Source: Nocardia flavorosea NBRC 108225 | GTDB taxonomy: Bacteria > Actinomycetota > Actinomycetes > Mycobacteriales > Mycobacteriaceae | Assembly (NCBI RefSeq): GCF_001613385.1 | Contig: NZ_BDCG01000019.1 | Location: 163,308 to 227,307, forward strand | DNA length: 64,000 nt | Direction: 5' to 3' | In this document: positions 43,207 through 51,556 of the stretch, in pieces | How the letters are laid out: each line of letters starts with the position of its first letter | How positions within the stretch are numbered: position 1 is the first letter of the stretch | The notes under the pieces: model-generated | The model's database searches: none | Seen by the model: the letters and a program-made list of their open reading frames with translations, nothing else | Told to the model about the DNA's origin: nothing | Made by a program: the position numbers and the translations under genes

Positions 43207-44280
43207 CTAGTTCAGGCGGCGGCCATCGTCGGCGGCAAAGAAATAGATGTGATCGGAGCCCGGAGTGAGGTGTACACGGCTGCCCTTGGCCGGCGGAGTG
43301 CGCCAGTCGGTGCGCGCCACGATCGTCTCGACACCTGCGGTGTGGTCGGCGGGACGGCCGTAGATGAAGGCGTCGGAACCGAGTTCCTCGACCACGTCGA
43401 CCTCGATTTCGATACCGGATTCGCCGGCGTCGAGATGTTCGGGGCGGATCCCGATCGTCACCGAGGACCCCGCCTCGTCGGCCACCGACCTCGGCAGCTG
43501 CAAGGTGTAACCACCGACCCGGACCTCACCGCCGGCCACAGGGAGCGTGAACAGGTTCATGGCCGGCGAACCCATGAAACCGGCGACGAACACGTTCGCG
43601 GGGTCACGGTAGAGGTCGCGCGGGGAGGCGCACTGCTGCAGCAGGCCGTCGCGCATGACCGCGACCCGGTCGCCCATGGTCATGGCCTCGACCTGGTCGT
43701 GAGTGACGTAGACGGTGGTGGTCGCCAGCCGGCGCTGCAACTGCGCGATCTGGGTTCGGGTCTGCACGCGCAGTTTCGCGTCCAGGTTGGACAGCGGTTC
43801 GTCCATCAGGAACACCTGCGGATCCCGCACGATCGCCCGCCCCATCGCGACCCGCTGCCGCTGACCACCGGACAGTGCCTTCGGCAGGCGGTCCAGGAAC
43901 GGTTCCAGGTCGAGCAGGCGCGCCGCCTCCGACACCCGGCGCTTCTTCTCACCCTTGTCGACCTTGGCCAGCTTGAGCGCAAAACCCATGTTCTCGGCAA
44001 CGGTCATATGCGGATACAGCGCATAGTTCTGGAAAACCATCGCGATATCACGGTCCTTGGGATCGGTATCGGTGACATCCCGATCGCCGATGAGGATGCG
44101 CCCGCCGGTCACCTCCTCGAGCCCGGCCAGCATCCGCAGCGAGGTCGACTTCCCGCAGCCCGACGGGCCCACCAGCACCAGGAACTCGCCGTCGGCGATC
44201 TCGAGCTGCAGTTGGTCGACAGCGGGCGTCTTGGCACCCGGGTACTGCCGGGTGGCGCGATCAAAGGTCACCGTGGCCAC
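43207..44280 (-). CDS. Sugar ABC transporter ATPase, UgpC/MsmK/SugC-like
   Basis: 357 residues, the length of MalK-type ATPases. Walker A GPSGCGKSTSL, Q-loop VFQNYALYPHM, signature LSGGQRQRVAMGRA, Walker B VFLMDEPLSNLD, H-loop VYVTHDQVEAM. The C-terminal regulatory (TOBE) half includes IGIRPEHLDAGESGIEIEVD. MATVTFDRATRQYPG is the typical start of actinobacterial SugC/UgpC proteins. It is alone, with no permease next to it. The importer at 31674-34916 lacks an ATPase, so this protein probably energises it and possibly others. Confidence 0.95.
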   Translation of the reverse strand: MATVTFDRATRQYPGAKTPAVDQLQLEIADGEFLVLVGPSGCGKSTSLRMLAGLEEVTGGRILIGDRDVTDTDPKDRDIAMVFQNYALYPHMTVAENMGFALKLAKVDKGEKKRRVSEAARLLDLEPFLDRLPKALSGGQRQRVAMGRAIVRDPQVFLMDEPLSNLDAKLRVQTRTQIAQLQRRLATTTVYVTHDQVEAMTMGDRVAVMRDGLLQQCASPRDLYRDPANVFVAGFMGSPAMNLFTLPVAGGEVRVGGYTLQLPRSVADEAGSSVTIGIRPEHLDAGESGIEIEVDVVEELGSDAFIYGRPADHTAGVETIVARTDWRTPPAKGSRVHLTPGSDHIYFFAADDGRRLN

Positions 44281-44523
44281 GGCTGTTCACTTCCCTTCAC
44301 CGAGTGGAACACGCGAAGTGGAGCGAATTCGCAACATGTGCGTGGTCATGGCGTCAGAGGCTACCGCCGGTGTTCTCGGGCTCCGCATGGTCTGTAGGTT
44401 TTCGGTGCAAATCGTGCCAGCGAACCGATCCACTGTCCACCCATCCGTGCCGGTCATCCAGCCCGGGCGCGGGTCGCGGACACATCGGTACTTCCGGCGC
44501 CGGTGTGGGTGTTCCAGGCACTT
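44281..44523. other. Region upstream of the sugC-like gene without recognised gene
   Basis: 243 bp. It should contain the promoter of the ATPase gene. A reading frame across it has no family resemblance, and I see no further remnant that I can name. Confidence 0.4.
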
Positions 44524-44751
44524 GTCGACGTCTACGATCTCCCCGCCGACGTCTGGAGTGTGTTCTCGGCACGCGCCGCCGCGTCCGGGATCCCGCTGGG
44601 GTAGTACGTCCGCAAGGAGCTGATCACGCCGGCCCGCCCGACCGTCGACGGCTCGATACTCGAGATTCGCGAGGCACTCGGTGGCGAACCAGACACGGAC
44701 GGTGCGCTGGCGGCGGTCGCCGCCTCGATCCGCTACGCGCGCGGCGAGTAG
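44524..44751 (+). pseudogene. Broken antitoxin-like gene (RHH/FitA-VapB type) with in-frame stop
   Basis: Read in one frame, the segment gives VDVYDLPADVWSVFSARAAA, SGIPLG, a TAG stop at 44602-44604, then YVRKELITPARPTVDGSILE and finally a TAG at 44749-44751. This is the pattern of short actinobacterial antitoxins in which 'xxxDLPxxVxxxLxxRAAxxGxSLxxYxRxEL' is followed by an 'RPTxxEI' tail. The stop sits where a Gln or Ser codon is usual (CAG to TAG is one change). No start codon with a ribosome site is evident at the beginning and no VapC/PIN toxin gene follows. I read it as a decayed antitoxin remnant. Confidence 0.65.
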
Positions 44752-44843
44752 GCGCCTGTCCTCGGCGTGAACCCGCGCGCGGACCGAACCGGCGGTGCGC
44801 GCGGCGTTACCGCGTACGGCACAAATGGGCACCTGCGTATGAC

Positions 44844-44873
44844 TATCATTCAAGATAGTATCATTGAAGATAG
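44844..44873. promoter_or_regulatory. Two tandem 15-bp palindromic units, operator of the DUF234 ATPase
   Basis: TATCATTCAAGATAG (44844-44858) is directly followed by TATCATTGAAGATAG (44859-44873); they differ at one base. Each unit is itself a CTATC/GATAG-type inverted repeat, and the pair lies only 16 bp before the ATG. AT content is far above the surroundings. It looks like a cooperative repressor site. Confidence 0.7.
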
Positions 44874-44889
44874 TGTCACCGGAGGTCAT

Positions 44890-46311
44890 ATGGATGGGTT
44901 TATCGGGCGACGCACTGAGCTCGCTCTGCTCGACGAACTGCTCGAACCGTTGACCCAAGGCAGTCGGTCGGGGCGGCCCGGACGGGCGGTACTGATCCGT
45001 GGCCGTCGGCGGGTGGGAAAGTCGCGGCTGGTGGAGGAGTTTCTGGAACGGGCGCAGGTGCCGTACATGTTCTTCACGGCGGTGGGCGGCTCGCGGGACG
45101 AGGATCTCGCCGGGTTCGTTTCGGAACTGGCATGCTCGGATCTTCCCGGCGCCGAGCGGGTCGCCGACTTCGCAGCGCCCAAGACGTGGCAGGCTGCCTT
45201 CGACCTCCTGGCTATTGCGCTCCCCACGGATCGGCCGAGTGTCGTCGTGCTGGATGAAATGCCGTATCTGGTACGCGAAGATCGGGCGTTCGAGGGCACG
45301 CTGCAGAAAGTGTTCGATCGGACGCTGTCGAAGCTGCCGGTGCTGCTCGTGCTCATCGGATCCGATATCGCAATGATGGAGAAGCTCAACACCTACGGTC
45401 GGCCGTTCTATCAGCGTGGTACCGAAATGGTTGTGCCGGCGATGAACCCGCGCGACGTCGCGGCCATGCTCGAGCTGACACCGGCCGATGCATTCGACGC
45501 CTACCTCGTGAGCGGCGGTTTGCCACTCATTCTCGAGGAATGGCCGCGCGGAGCCGGCCTCTGGGACTACCTCGATTACGCGTTACGCCGTCCCACCTCG
45601 GCCCTGCTGGTCAGCGCCGAACGCGCGCTGGCCGCGGAATTCCCCACCGAGGCACAGGCGCGCACAGTACTCGGCGCGATCGGTCACGGCGAGCGCACTT
45701 TCAGTCTGATCGGCCGGGCGGCCGGCGATCTGGCCCCGACCTCGCTCACCCGCTCGCTCGGGTTGCTCGCCGAGCGGCGCATGGTGGCCGCCGAGCGGCC
45801 GCTATCCGTGCGGGCCAGCCGGGAAACCCGCTATCGCATCGAAGATCCGTACCTACGGTTCTGGCTGTTCTTTCTCGGGCCCGGTATGCCCGCCATCGAA
45901 CGCGGCCGCGGAGACCGGGTCCTCGAAACGATTCAGGCGGGCTGGACATCCTGGCGGGGCCGGGCTGTGGAGCCGTTGATCCGGGAGGCGCTGTGGCGTG
46001 CGGCGGACCTGTATCTGCCTGAGGGGACCGGGGCGGTCGGCGGTTACTGGACGCGGACCAACAATCCGGAAATCGATATCGTGGCCGCGGACCGGGGGCC
46101 GGTAGCCAAGCGGATCACCTGTGTGGGATCGGTGAAATGGCTCGAACGGAAGCCTTTCGACCAGCGCGATCTCGCGGCTCTCATCGTCCATAGATTGCAA
46201 CTGCCGGGTGCGGATGTCGATACGCCGATGCTGGCGGTCGCACGCTCAGGAGGTTCCGTGGAAGGTGTGCGGGTATTGACGCCGGACGATCTGCTCAAGG
46301 CATGGATCTGA
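44890..46311 (+). CDS. Archaeal-type ATPase with DUF234 C-terminal domain
   Basis: 473 residues from the ATG at 44890 (MDGFIGRRTELALLDELL), with GGAGG at 44881-44885. The ATPase_2-type AAA+ core has Walker A GRRRVGKSRL (about residues 38-47), Walker B VVVLDEMPYL (about 118-127) and sensor region LLVLIGSDIAMM. A winged-helix segment follows (SLIGRAAGDLAPTSLTRSLG, RYRIEDPYLRFWLFFL). The C-terminal DUF234 domain carries a PD-(D/E)xK-like core: NPEIDIVAADRG then VGSVKW. Such proteins are widespread in mobile parts of archaeal and actinobacterial genomes, with unproved roles. Overlaps the next gene by 10 bases. Confidence 0.9.
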   Translation: MDGFIGRRTELALLDELLEPLTQGSRSGRPGRAVLIRGRRRVGKSRLVEEFLERAQVPYMFFTAVGGSRDEDLAGFVSELACSDLPGAERVADFAAPKTWQAAFDLLAIALPTDRPSVVVLDEMPYLVREDRAFEGTLQKVFDRTLSKLPVLLVLIGSDIAMMEKLNTYGRPFYQRGTEMVVPAMNPRDVAAMLELTPADAFDAYLVSGGLPLILEEWPRGAGLWDYLDYALRRPTSALLVSAERALAAEFPTEAQARTVLGAIGHGERTFSLIGRAAGDLAPTSLTRSLGLLAERRMVAAERPLSVRASRETRYRIEDPYLRFWLFFLGPGMPAIERGRGDRVLETIQAGWTSWRGRAVEPLIREALWRAADLYLPEGTGAVGGYWTRTNNPEIDIVAADRGPVAKRITCVGSVKWLERKPFDQRDLAALIVHRLQLPGADVDTPMLAVARSGGSVEGVRVLTPDDLLKAWI

Positions 46312-46985
46312 GGTCGTGGGTTTCGGTGGACTGCCGATCGTGGTCGACTACGAAGATGACCGATCGCGAGTACTCCTTGGTACACACCGGCGGTCGTGAG
46401 TCCGCCGGTCTGCAGACCTTGCTGCACCGGCGACGTACCATCCGGGAATTCGCATCACGTCCGATACGGCTGCACCACCTCGCAGATCTGATGTGGGCGG
46501 CGCAGGGACAGCTACCAGACGGTCGGCGGGTGACAGCATCCGCGCATCGGCTGTACCTGCTGTCGGTCACGGCTGTGGTCGGCAATGTAGCCGAATTACC
46601 CGCCGGGACATACCGTTACGACAATGCTCGCGACGGCCTTCGCATGATCTCGCCTGACGATCGGCGCCGTATGGTTGCCGATACCACAATTGCTGACCTG
46701 GCCTGGCTCCCCGAGGCCGGCGCACTGCTCATCGTCGCCGGGGATCTCTCAGCGGCGAATGCACACTTCGCAGAACAGCCGCCCGAGGGCCGGCGCGGCG
46801 AACGCTATGTGCGGTTGGAGGCCGGGCATACGGCCCAGAACGTCTATCTCCAGGCCGCCGAGTCCGGACTCGGGGCCGTACTCGTCGGTGGATTCCACGA
46901 CGACCGGCTCCTGGCGGCACGCCCGCCGGTTCTTCCGGTCGGCCATCACCCCCTTTGTATAATCGCCGTCGGGCATCCGGCGTAA
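46302..46985 (+). CDS. SagB-type nitroreductase-fold (FMN) oxidoreductase
   Basis: 227 residues from the ATG at 46302, inside the end of the ATPase gene; a second ATG at 46356 (MTDREYSLVHTG) is possible. The nitroreductase fold is seen in LLHRRRTIREFASRPIRLHH (FMN phosphate contact by RRT-R), ADLMWAAQGQLPDGRRVTAS, HRLYLLSVTAVVG and HTAQNVYLQAAESGLGAVLV. This pattern matches the SagB/ThcOx group, which oxidises azolines in modified peptides, or stand-alone relatives of unknown role. No precursor peptide, YcaO or cyclodehydratase gene is in view. Coupled to the ATPase gene. Confidence 0.87.
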   Translation: MDLRSWVSVDCRSWSTTKMTDREYSLVHTGGRESAGLQTLLHRRRTIREFASRPIRLHHLADLMWAAQGQLPDGRRVTASAHRLYLLSVTAVVGNVAELPAGTYRYDNARDGLRMISPDDRRRMVADTTIADLAWLPEAGALLIVAGDLSAANAHFAEQPPEGRRGERYVRLEAGHTAQNVYLQAAESGLGAVLVGGFHDDRLLAARPPVLPVGHHPLCIIAVGHPA

Positions 46986-47145
46986 TCATCGCTGCTTCTC
47001 GGCTGGATCAGGAATCCGGTATCGGGGTGATATCCATGCCTGCGGGTGGGGCCGGCCGCCGCAAGAAACGCCGGGACTCGTCTGTGCGTTTGTCCCCACC
47101 GCCGCCGGCTATGCCAGTCGATCCGCTTCTTCAGCGGTAGCGCGG

Positions 47146-47724
47146 GTGAGCGGTGGAACCGAGGGCCGTGGCACGATTGCATTGTCCGCGGACGTTCGCC
47201 GACAGCTACACCTGGTCGAGCTGGCCGGGCACCTGCCGAGGCTGAAGATCCTGCTCGACGATCTCTCGCGGGTCGATATCGCCGCGATCCGAGCCCGTGA
47301 TCTCACCCCGCCGGCGCGGCTGGTGCGGGTCTTGCACAAAATCACTGCCGAGAACACGAGCCTCGGCCACGATCTGCAGCCCTTCCTCGCCGATCTGAGT
47401 GCGTTGAGTACGGATGATCTGTGGCGGGTATTCGAGTACGTTTTCCTGGAGGGTGATACCGGTCTCGAGGATCTGCAAGCCGTGTTGGATCAGCTCGGTC
47501 CGCGAGTCAAGGAGGTAGCTGTGACCACCGCAGAACGACTCCGCGCTGAAGGCCGCGCCGAGGGGGAGGCCCGGGTGCTCCTCAAACTGCTGGCCGCCAA
47601 ATTTGGGACGTTGCCCGCCGCGGTGGTCGACCGGGTGCGTTCGGGGAGTACCGACGAACTGGAAGTGTGGACGCCGCGCGTGCTCACGGTGAACACTCTG
47701 AATGAGATCTTCGGTCCTGCCTGA
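47146..47724 (+). pseudogene. C-terminal fragment of an Rpn/PDDEXK-type putative transposase-nuclease
   Basis: 192 residues, GTG at 47146. The sequence GHLPRLKILLDDLSRVDIAA, then TTAERLRAEGRAEGEARVLL, LKLLAAKFGTLP and WTPRVLTVNTLNEIF matches the C-terminal half of the about 310-residue actinobacterial proteins related to RpnA-type nucleases. The N-terminal PD-(D/E)xK nuclease half (usually beginning with HDALFRRVL-like and VEHQS motifs) is missing. The 160 bp upstream do not encode it in any frame. A fragment or a regulator derived from the tail; translation from the GTG is possible. Confidence 0.7.
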
Positions 47725-47854
47725 CCCGGTCGCAGTATCGCAAAGCCCGGCTGCGGAGAGTGGGTCCGCGCGCAGCGCCGGCGGGAACTCGAGTGCAAGC
47801 GCGACGCCGGGTGACGTCCGAGTGGCTCCAGCCCCAAACCGGGCGAAGACCAGG

Positions 47855-48835
47855 TCAGCCGGCGAATCGGTCGAGCGCGTCGATGATGGCGGTTCGCATG
47901 GCGGGGCTGCCGGTATGGCCGGAGTCGTCGATGACCTGGAGTTCGGCGTCCGGCCAGGCGCGAGCGAGTTCCCAGGCTGTGTGTAGTGGGGCGGACAGGT
48001 CGAGGCGGCCGTGGATGAGGACACCGGGTATTCCGGCGAGCCGGTGTGCATCGCGCAGCAGTCGGCCGTCGTCGAGCCAGGCGGTGTGGGCGAAATAATG
48101 GGTGCAGATGCGGACGAATGCCATCAGCGCGGCATCCGGTCGAGCGGTGTACTGGCCGGGTGCGCCGAGTGTTTCGTGGGCGATGACCGCGTCCTCCCAG
48201 GCGCACCAGTCGAGCGCGGCCTTCTCGCGTACTGCCGGGTCGGGGTCTTCCACGAGCCGCCGATACGCCTCGACGAGGTTCCCGTCCCGATATTCGGCGG
48301 GCGCACCGTCGCGAAACCGCTCCCATTCGATCGGGAGCAACAACCGTAGGCCGTTGTACAGCCAGTCGACCTCCTGCGGGCGGGTCATCGTCACGCCGAC
48401 CAGCACGATCCCACTCACCCGCTCCGGGTGACGCTGCGCGTAGGCGAGGATCAGGGTGGCACCCCACGAACCGCCGTAGAGCAGCCAGCGTTCGATTCCG
48501 AGATGTTCCCGCAGGCGTTCCATATCGGCGATCAAGTGCTCGGTGGTGTTGTGCGCCATATCGGTGGCCGGATGCGAGGCGTGCGGCCGGCTCTCGCCGC
48601 AACCACGCTGGTCGAACAGCACGATCCGGAACATGTCCGGGTCGAATGTCCGGCGGCTGCCCCGGCTTCCACCGGCTCCGGGGCCGCCGTGCACGACGAG
48701 GGCGGGCCGGCCATCCGGCTTACCGCTCGTTTCCCAGTAGATTTCGTTGTTGTCACCGACGTCCAGCAGCCCGGACGCATAAGGTTCGATCTCGGGATAC
48801 GGCAGTTTCGGCTGCGATGTCGGCACAGAGGTCAA
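47855..48835 (-). CDS. pip: Prolyl aminopeptidase
   Basis: 326 residues, ATG at 48835. Alpha/beta hydrolase of peptidase family S33 that removes N-terminal proline. Features: oxyanion region VVHGGPGAGGSRGSRRTFDP, the DQRGCGESRPHA loop typical of prolyl iminopeptidases, nucleophile Ser in YGGSWGATLILAYAQRHPER, and His in DDSGHTG near the C-terminus. Family-specific TMTRPQEVDWLYNG and CAWEDAVI segments are present. Cytoplasmic, no signal peptide. It stands alone between the accessory patch and the MFS gene. Confidence 0.95.
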   Translation of the reverse strand: MTSVPTSQPKLPYPEIEPYASGLLDVGDNNEIYWETSGKPDGRPALVVHGGPGAGGSRGSRRTFDPDMFRIVLFDQRGCGESRPHASHPATDMAHNTTEHLIADMERLREHLGIERWLLYGGSWGATLILAYAQRHPERVSGIVLVGVTMTRPQEVDWLYNGLRLLLPIEWERFRDGAPAEYRDGNLVEAYRRLVEDPDPAVREKAALDWCAWEDAVIAHETLGAPGQYTARPDAALMAFVRICTHYFAHTAWLDDGRLLRDAHRLAGIPGVLIHGRLDLSAPLHTAWELARAWPDAELQVIDDSGHTGSPAMRTAIIDALDRFAG

Positions 48836-49012
48836 CGGTAGCGAAGCTCGGTGTCGCTCTCGGCTACTTCTTTCACCGGGTACGGGTCCGGCGCCGCTCT
48901 CTGGAGGGAGGCGAGAGCGGCGCCGGAGTTCGGTGCGACGGCACCGCGTGAACCCTCATCGATCACGCGGTGCCGTCTCGGCCGGCACGCGATGGGCACG
49001 CCGGTCGTGGAT

Positions 49013-50305
49013 CTATTTCGCGGGGGCGAGTTCACCTTCCGGGTCTGTTCCGAGAGGCGCGCGTTCCGGTTCCTTGGTGAAGAAGAGCATGGCGGCAGCG
49101 CCGATCAGGCACAGGGCCGTCATGACGATGAATCCGCCGTTGTAGGTTCCGGTGCTGCCGACGATGAAGCCCATCACCGCGGGGGCGATGATGCCGGAGA
49201 GGGCGAAGCAGGCGTCCGCGAAACCGGCGGCGGTGCCGGGCTGCGAGGGCGCCGCGTCGATGGAGGCGACCCACCAGATACCGCCGGTGACGAAGCCGAA
49301 GCCGACGCCGGCCGAGATGCAGATCAGGGCGATGGTGAGGTTGCTGCCGAAGAACAGGATCGGCACGATCGAAATTCCGGCGAGCAGCAGTGCCACACCG
49401 ATGATCACGAACCGGGAGCGGATGCTCTGGGTGCGTTTGTAGACGCGGTCGACGAGGACACCGCCGAGCAGCGCACCGACCACACCGGACGCCCACGGCG
49501 CCACCGAGAACGCGCCGACTTCCTTGATGGACAGGCCGAATTCGTGTTCCAGGTACTGCGGGAGCCAGTACATGAACGCCCAGAACATGAAGCCCCAGGC
49601 GAAATAGCCGAGGCCGACCAGCCACAGGTTGCGGTTGCGCAGGATCTCGCCCCAGTCGGTGCTGGATTCTTGACCGCTGTCCTCGCCGTCGGTCTGCCCG
49701 GACCGGATGTAGTCCAGTTCTTCCTTCGAAACGAACGACGCCTCGCTGGGCGAATTCTTCAGGAACGGGTAGGCGACGACCACCCACACGAGGCCGGCGA
49801 CCGCGAGCACCCAGAACATGCCCTTCCAGCCGGTGAGCGCGATCAGCTGGGTGAGGATCGGACCACCGATGAGCAGGCTGCCGGAGACGGCGACACCGCC
49901 GATGAGGGCGAGTGCTTTACCTCGTTCATGTGCTGGCAGCCAGCGGCTGGCGAGCCGCGTCGCCGCCGGGAAGCAGGGAGCTTCGCCGGCGCCGAGGAGG
50001 ATGCGCAACAGGATGAGGCCGATGAATCCACCGGCGAACGGGGTCAGTGCGGTGGCCGCGGCCCAGATGAACATGCCCACCATGAGCACTTTCCGGGACC
50101 CGAACCGGTCGACCAGCGGCCCGGACAGCAGGGCGAACAGCATATAGCCGATCGAGAATGCGGAACTGATGACGCCGTACTGGCCGGACGTGATCCCGAA
50201 TTCGTCACGCAGATCGGTGGCTGCGAACGAGATGGCGCTGCGATCGACGTAATTCACCACCACCAGGCCCAGAATGATGGCGATTGTCCACCAACGCGAT
50301 TTCAT
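49013..50305 (-). CDS. MFS transporter (anion:cation symporter type)
   Basis: 430 residues from the ATG at 50305 (MKSRWWTIAIILGLVVVNYV), with GAGGAG upstream; the frame is open further up without merit. Twelve helices with a central loop of charged residues (ELDYIRSGQTDGEDSGQE). The motif after helix 2, SGPLVDRFGSRKVLMVG, and AATRLASRWLPAHERGKALA indicate the organic-anion (ACS) family, importers of carboxylates such as phthalate, hexuronate or tartrate. Last gene of the minus-strand catabolic operon, so it most likely imports that pathway's substrate. Confidence 0.92.
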   Translation of the reverse strand: MKSRWWTIAIILGLVVVNYVDRSAISFAATDLRDEFGITSGQYGVISSAFSIGYMLFALLSGPLVDRFGSRKVLMVGMFIWAAATALTPFAGGFIGLILLRILLGAGEAPCFPAATRLASRWLPAHERGKALALIGGVAVSGSLLIGGPILTQLIALTGWKGMFWVLAVAGLVWVVVAYPFLKNSPSEASFVSKEELDYIRSGQTDGEDSGQESSTDWGEILRNRNLWLVGLGYFAWGFMFWAFMYWLPQYLEHEFGLSIKEVGAFSVAPWASGVVGALLGGVLVDRVYKRTQSIRSRFVIIGVALLLAGISIVPILFFGSNLTIALICISAGVGFGFVTGGIWWVASIDAAPSQPGTAAGFADACFALSGIIAPAVMGFIVGSTGTYNGGFIVMTALCLIGAAAMLFFTKEPERAPLGTDPEGELAPAK

Positions 50306-50336
50306 AGCGAACTCCTCGGATGAAGCAGTCGCGGGG

Positions 50337-51551
50337 TCAGATGACCCCGCGGGCCCGCAGGTCGTCGATGTCCTCGGGCGTGCGCCCGAGGTGGGTGAGG
50401 ACCTTGTCGGTATCGGCACCGGCGGGTCGACCGGTGTGACGGATCGCACCGGGGGATCGGGTCATGCGCCACATGACGTTCTGCATGCGCATGGGGCCGA
50501 GTTCGTCGTCGCCGACAGTGGTGACCATGTCGGTGGCGACGACCTGGGGATCTTTCAGCAGATCGCTCGGCCGGTAGACCGGCGCCACGGCGGCGCCGGC
50601 TTCTTCGAAAATGCTGGTGACCTCGTCGCGGGTGCGTTCGGCGATCCAGCCGCCCACGTATTCGTCGAGGAGGTCGGCGTGTTCGGCGCGGGTGCGTCCG
50701 GTGGCGAACCATTCCTCGTCGATCACTTCGGGATGCCCGACGAGCCGCATCACCCGTTCGGCGATGGCCTGCGCGCTGGTGGAGATCGCCAGCCAGTGGT
50801 CGTCGGCGGTGCGGTACAGGTTGCGGGGGGCGTTGTTCTGCGACCTGTTCCCGGTGCGCTGCTGGTCGATGCCGAGCTGGTCGGCGTAGATCACGCCGGG
50901 CCCGACAGCGGTCATGATCGGGCTGAGCAGGTCGAGGTCGACCTCCTGGCCGGTGCCGCCGTTGCGTTCGCGTTCGAACAGCGCCATCGAGACCGCCGAC
51001 GAACCGGCAACACCGGCAATGGAATCGGCGAGCCCGAAGGCGGGCAGGGTGGGCGGCCCGTCGGGCTGGCCGGTGAGGTGGGCGAAACCGCTCATCGATT
51101 CCACCAGCGTGCCGAACGCGGGACGTTTCGCGTACGGGCCGTGCTGGCCGAAACCGGTGACCCGCAACATGATCAGGCCGGGATTACGTTCGGACAGTTC
51201 GGCGTAGGAAAGACCCCAGCGTTCGAACGTGCCCGGCCGGAAGTTCTCGACCACCACATCCGCCTCGGCGGCCAGATCCCGGAAGATTGCCTGACCGTCG
51301 GGCGTGCTGAGGTTCAGGGTGACGGTCTGCTTGTTGCGGCTGACCATCTTCCACCACAGTGGAATCCCGTCCTTGTCGAGACCGTGCCCGCGCATCCCGT
51401 CCGGTTTCTGCGGATGCTCGATCTTGATGACTTCGGCGCCGAAGTCGCCCAGGATCTGCGCGGTCAGCGGTCCCGCCAGGATGGTGGAGGCATCCAGGAC
51501 CTTGATACCGCGCAGCGGGCCGGTCGGCTGTTTGTCGGCAGTCAACTGCAC
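50337..51551 (-). CDS. CaiB/BaiF-family CoA-transferase
   Basis: 404 residues. Class III CoA-transferase: LRGIKVLDASTILAGPLTAQ at the start, GDFGAEVIKIEHPQKPDGMR, NKQTVTLNLSTPDGQAIFRD, VVENFRPGTFERWGL and LIMLRVTGFGQHGPYAKRPA. The catalytic Asp is likely that of FGLADSIAGVAGS (about residue 169-175). The enzyme moves CoA onto a carboxylic acid. It lies 5 bp from the amidohydrolase gene and 31 bp from the MFS gene. In this context it could activate the dicarboxylate or half-amide released by ring opening. Confidence 0.94.
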   Translation of the reverse strand: MQLTADKQPTGPLRGIKVLDASTILAGPLTAQILGDFGAEVIKIEHPQKPDGMRGHGLDKDGIPLWWKMVSRNKQTVTLNLSTPDGQAIFRDLAAEADVVVENFRPGTFERWGLSYAELSERNPGLIMLRVTGFGQHGPYAKRPAFGTLVESMSGFAHLTGQPDGPPTLPAFGLADSIAGVAGSSAVSMALFERERNGGTGQEVDLDLLSPIMTAVGPGVIYADQLGIDQQRTGNRSQNNAPRNLYRTADDHWLAISTSAQAIAERVMRLVGHPEVIDEEWFATGRTRAEHADLLDEYVGGWIAERTRDEVTSIFEEAGAAVAPVYRPSDLLKDPQVVATDMVTTVGDDELGPMRMQNVMWRMTRSPGAIRHTGRPAGADTDKVLTHLGRTPEDIDDLRARGVI

Positions 51552-51556
51552 ACCTC

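Noticed and set aside
44287..44958. Minus-strand frame across the antitoxin remnant and ATPase start
   Set aside because: No motif, no ribosome site, and antisense to a better explained plus-strand remnant and gene.
44281..47850. Possible intact mobile island
   Set aside because: No integrase, full transposase, terminal repeat or attachment site was found; only remnants and accessory genes are visible.
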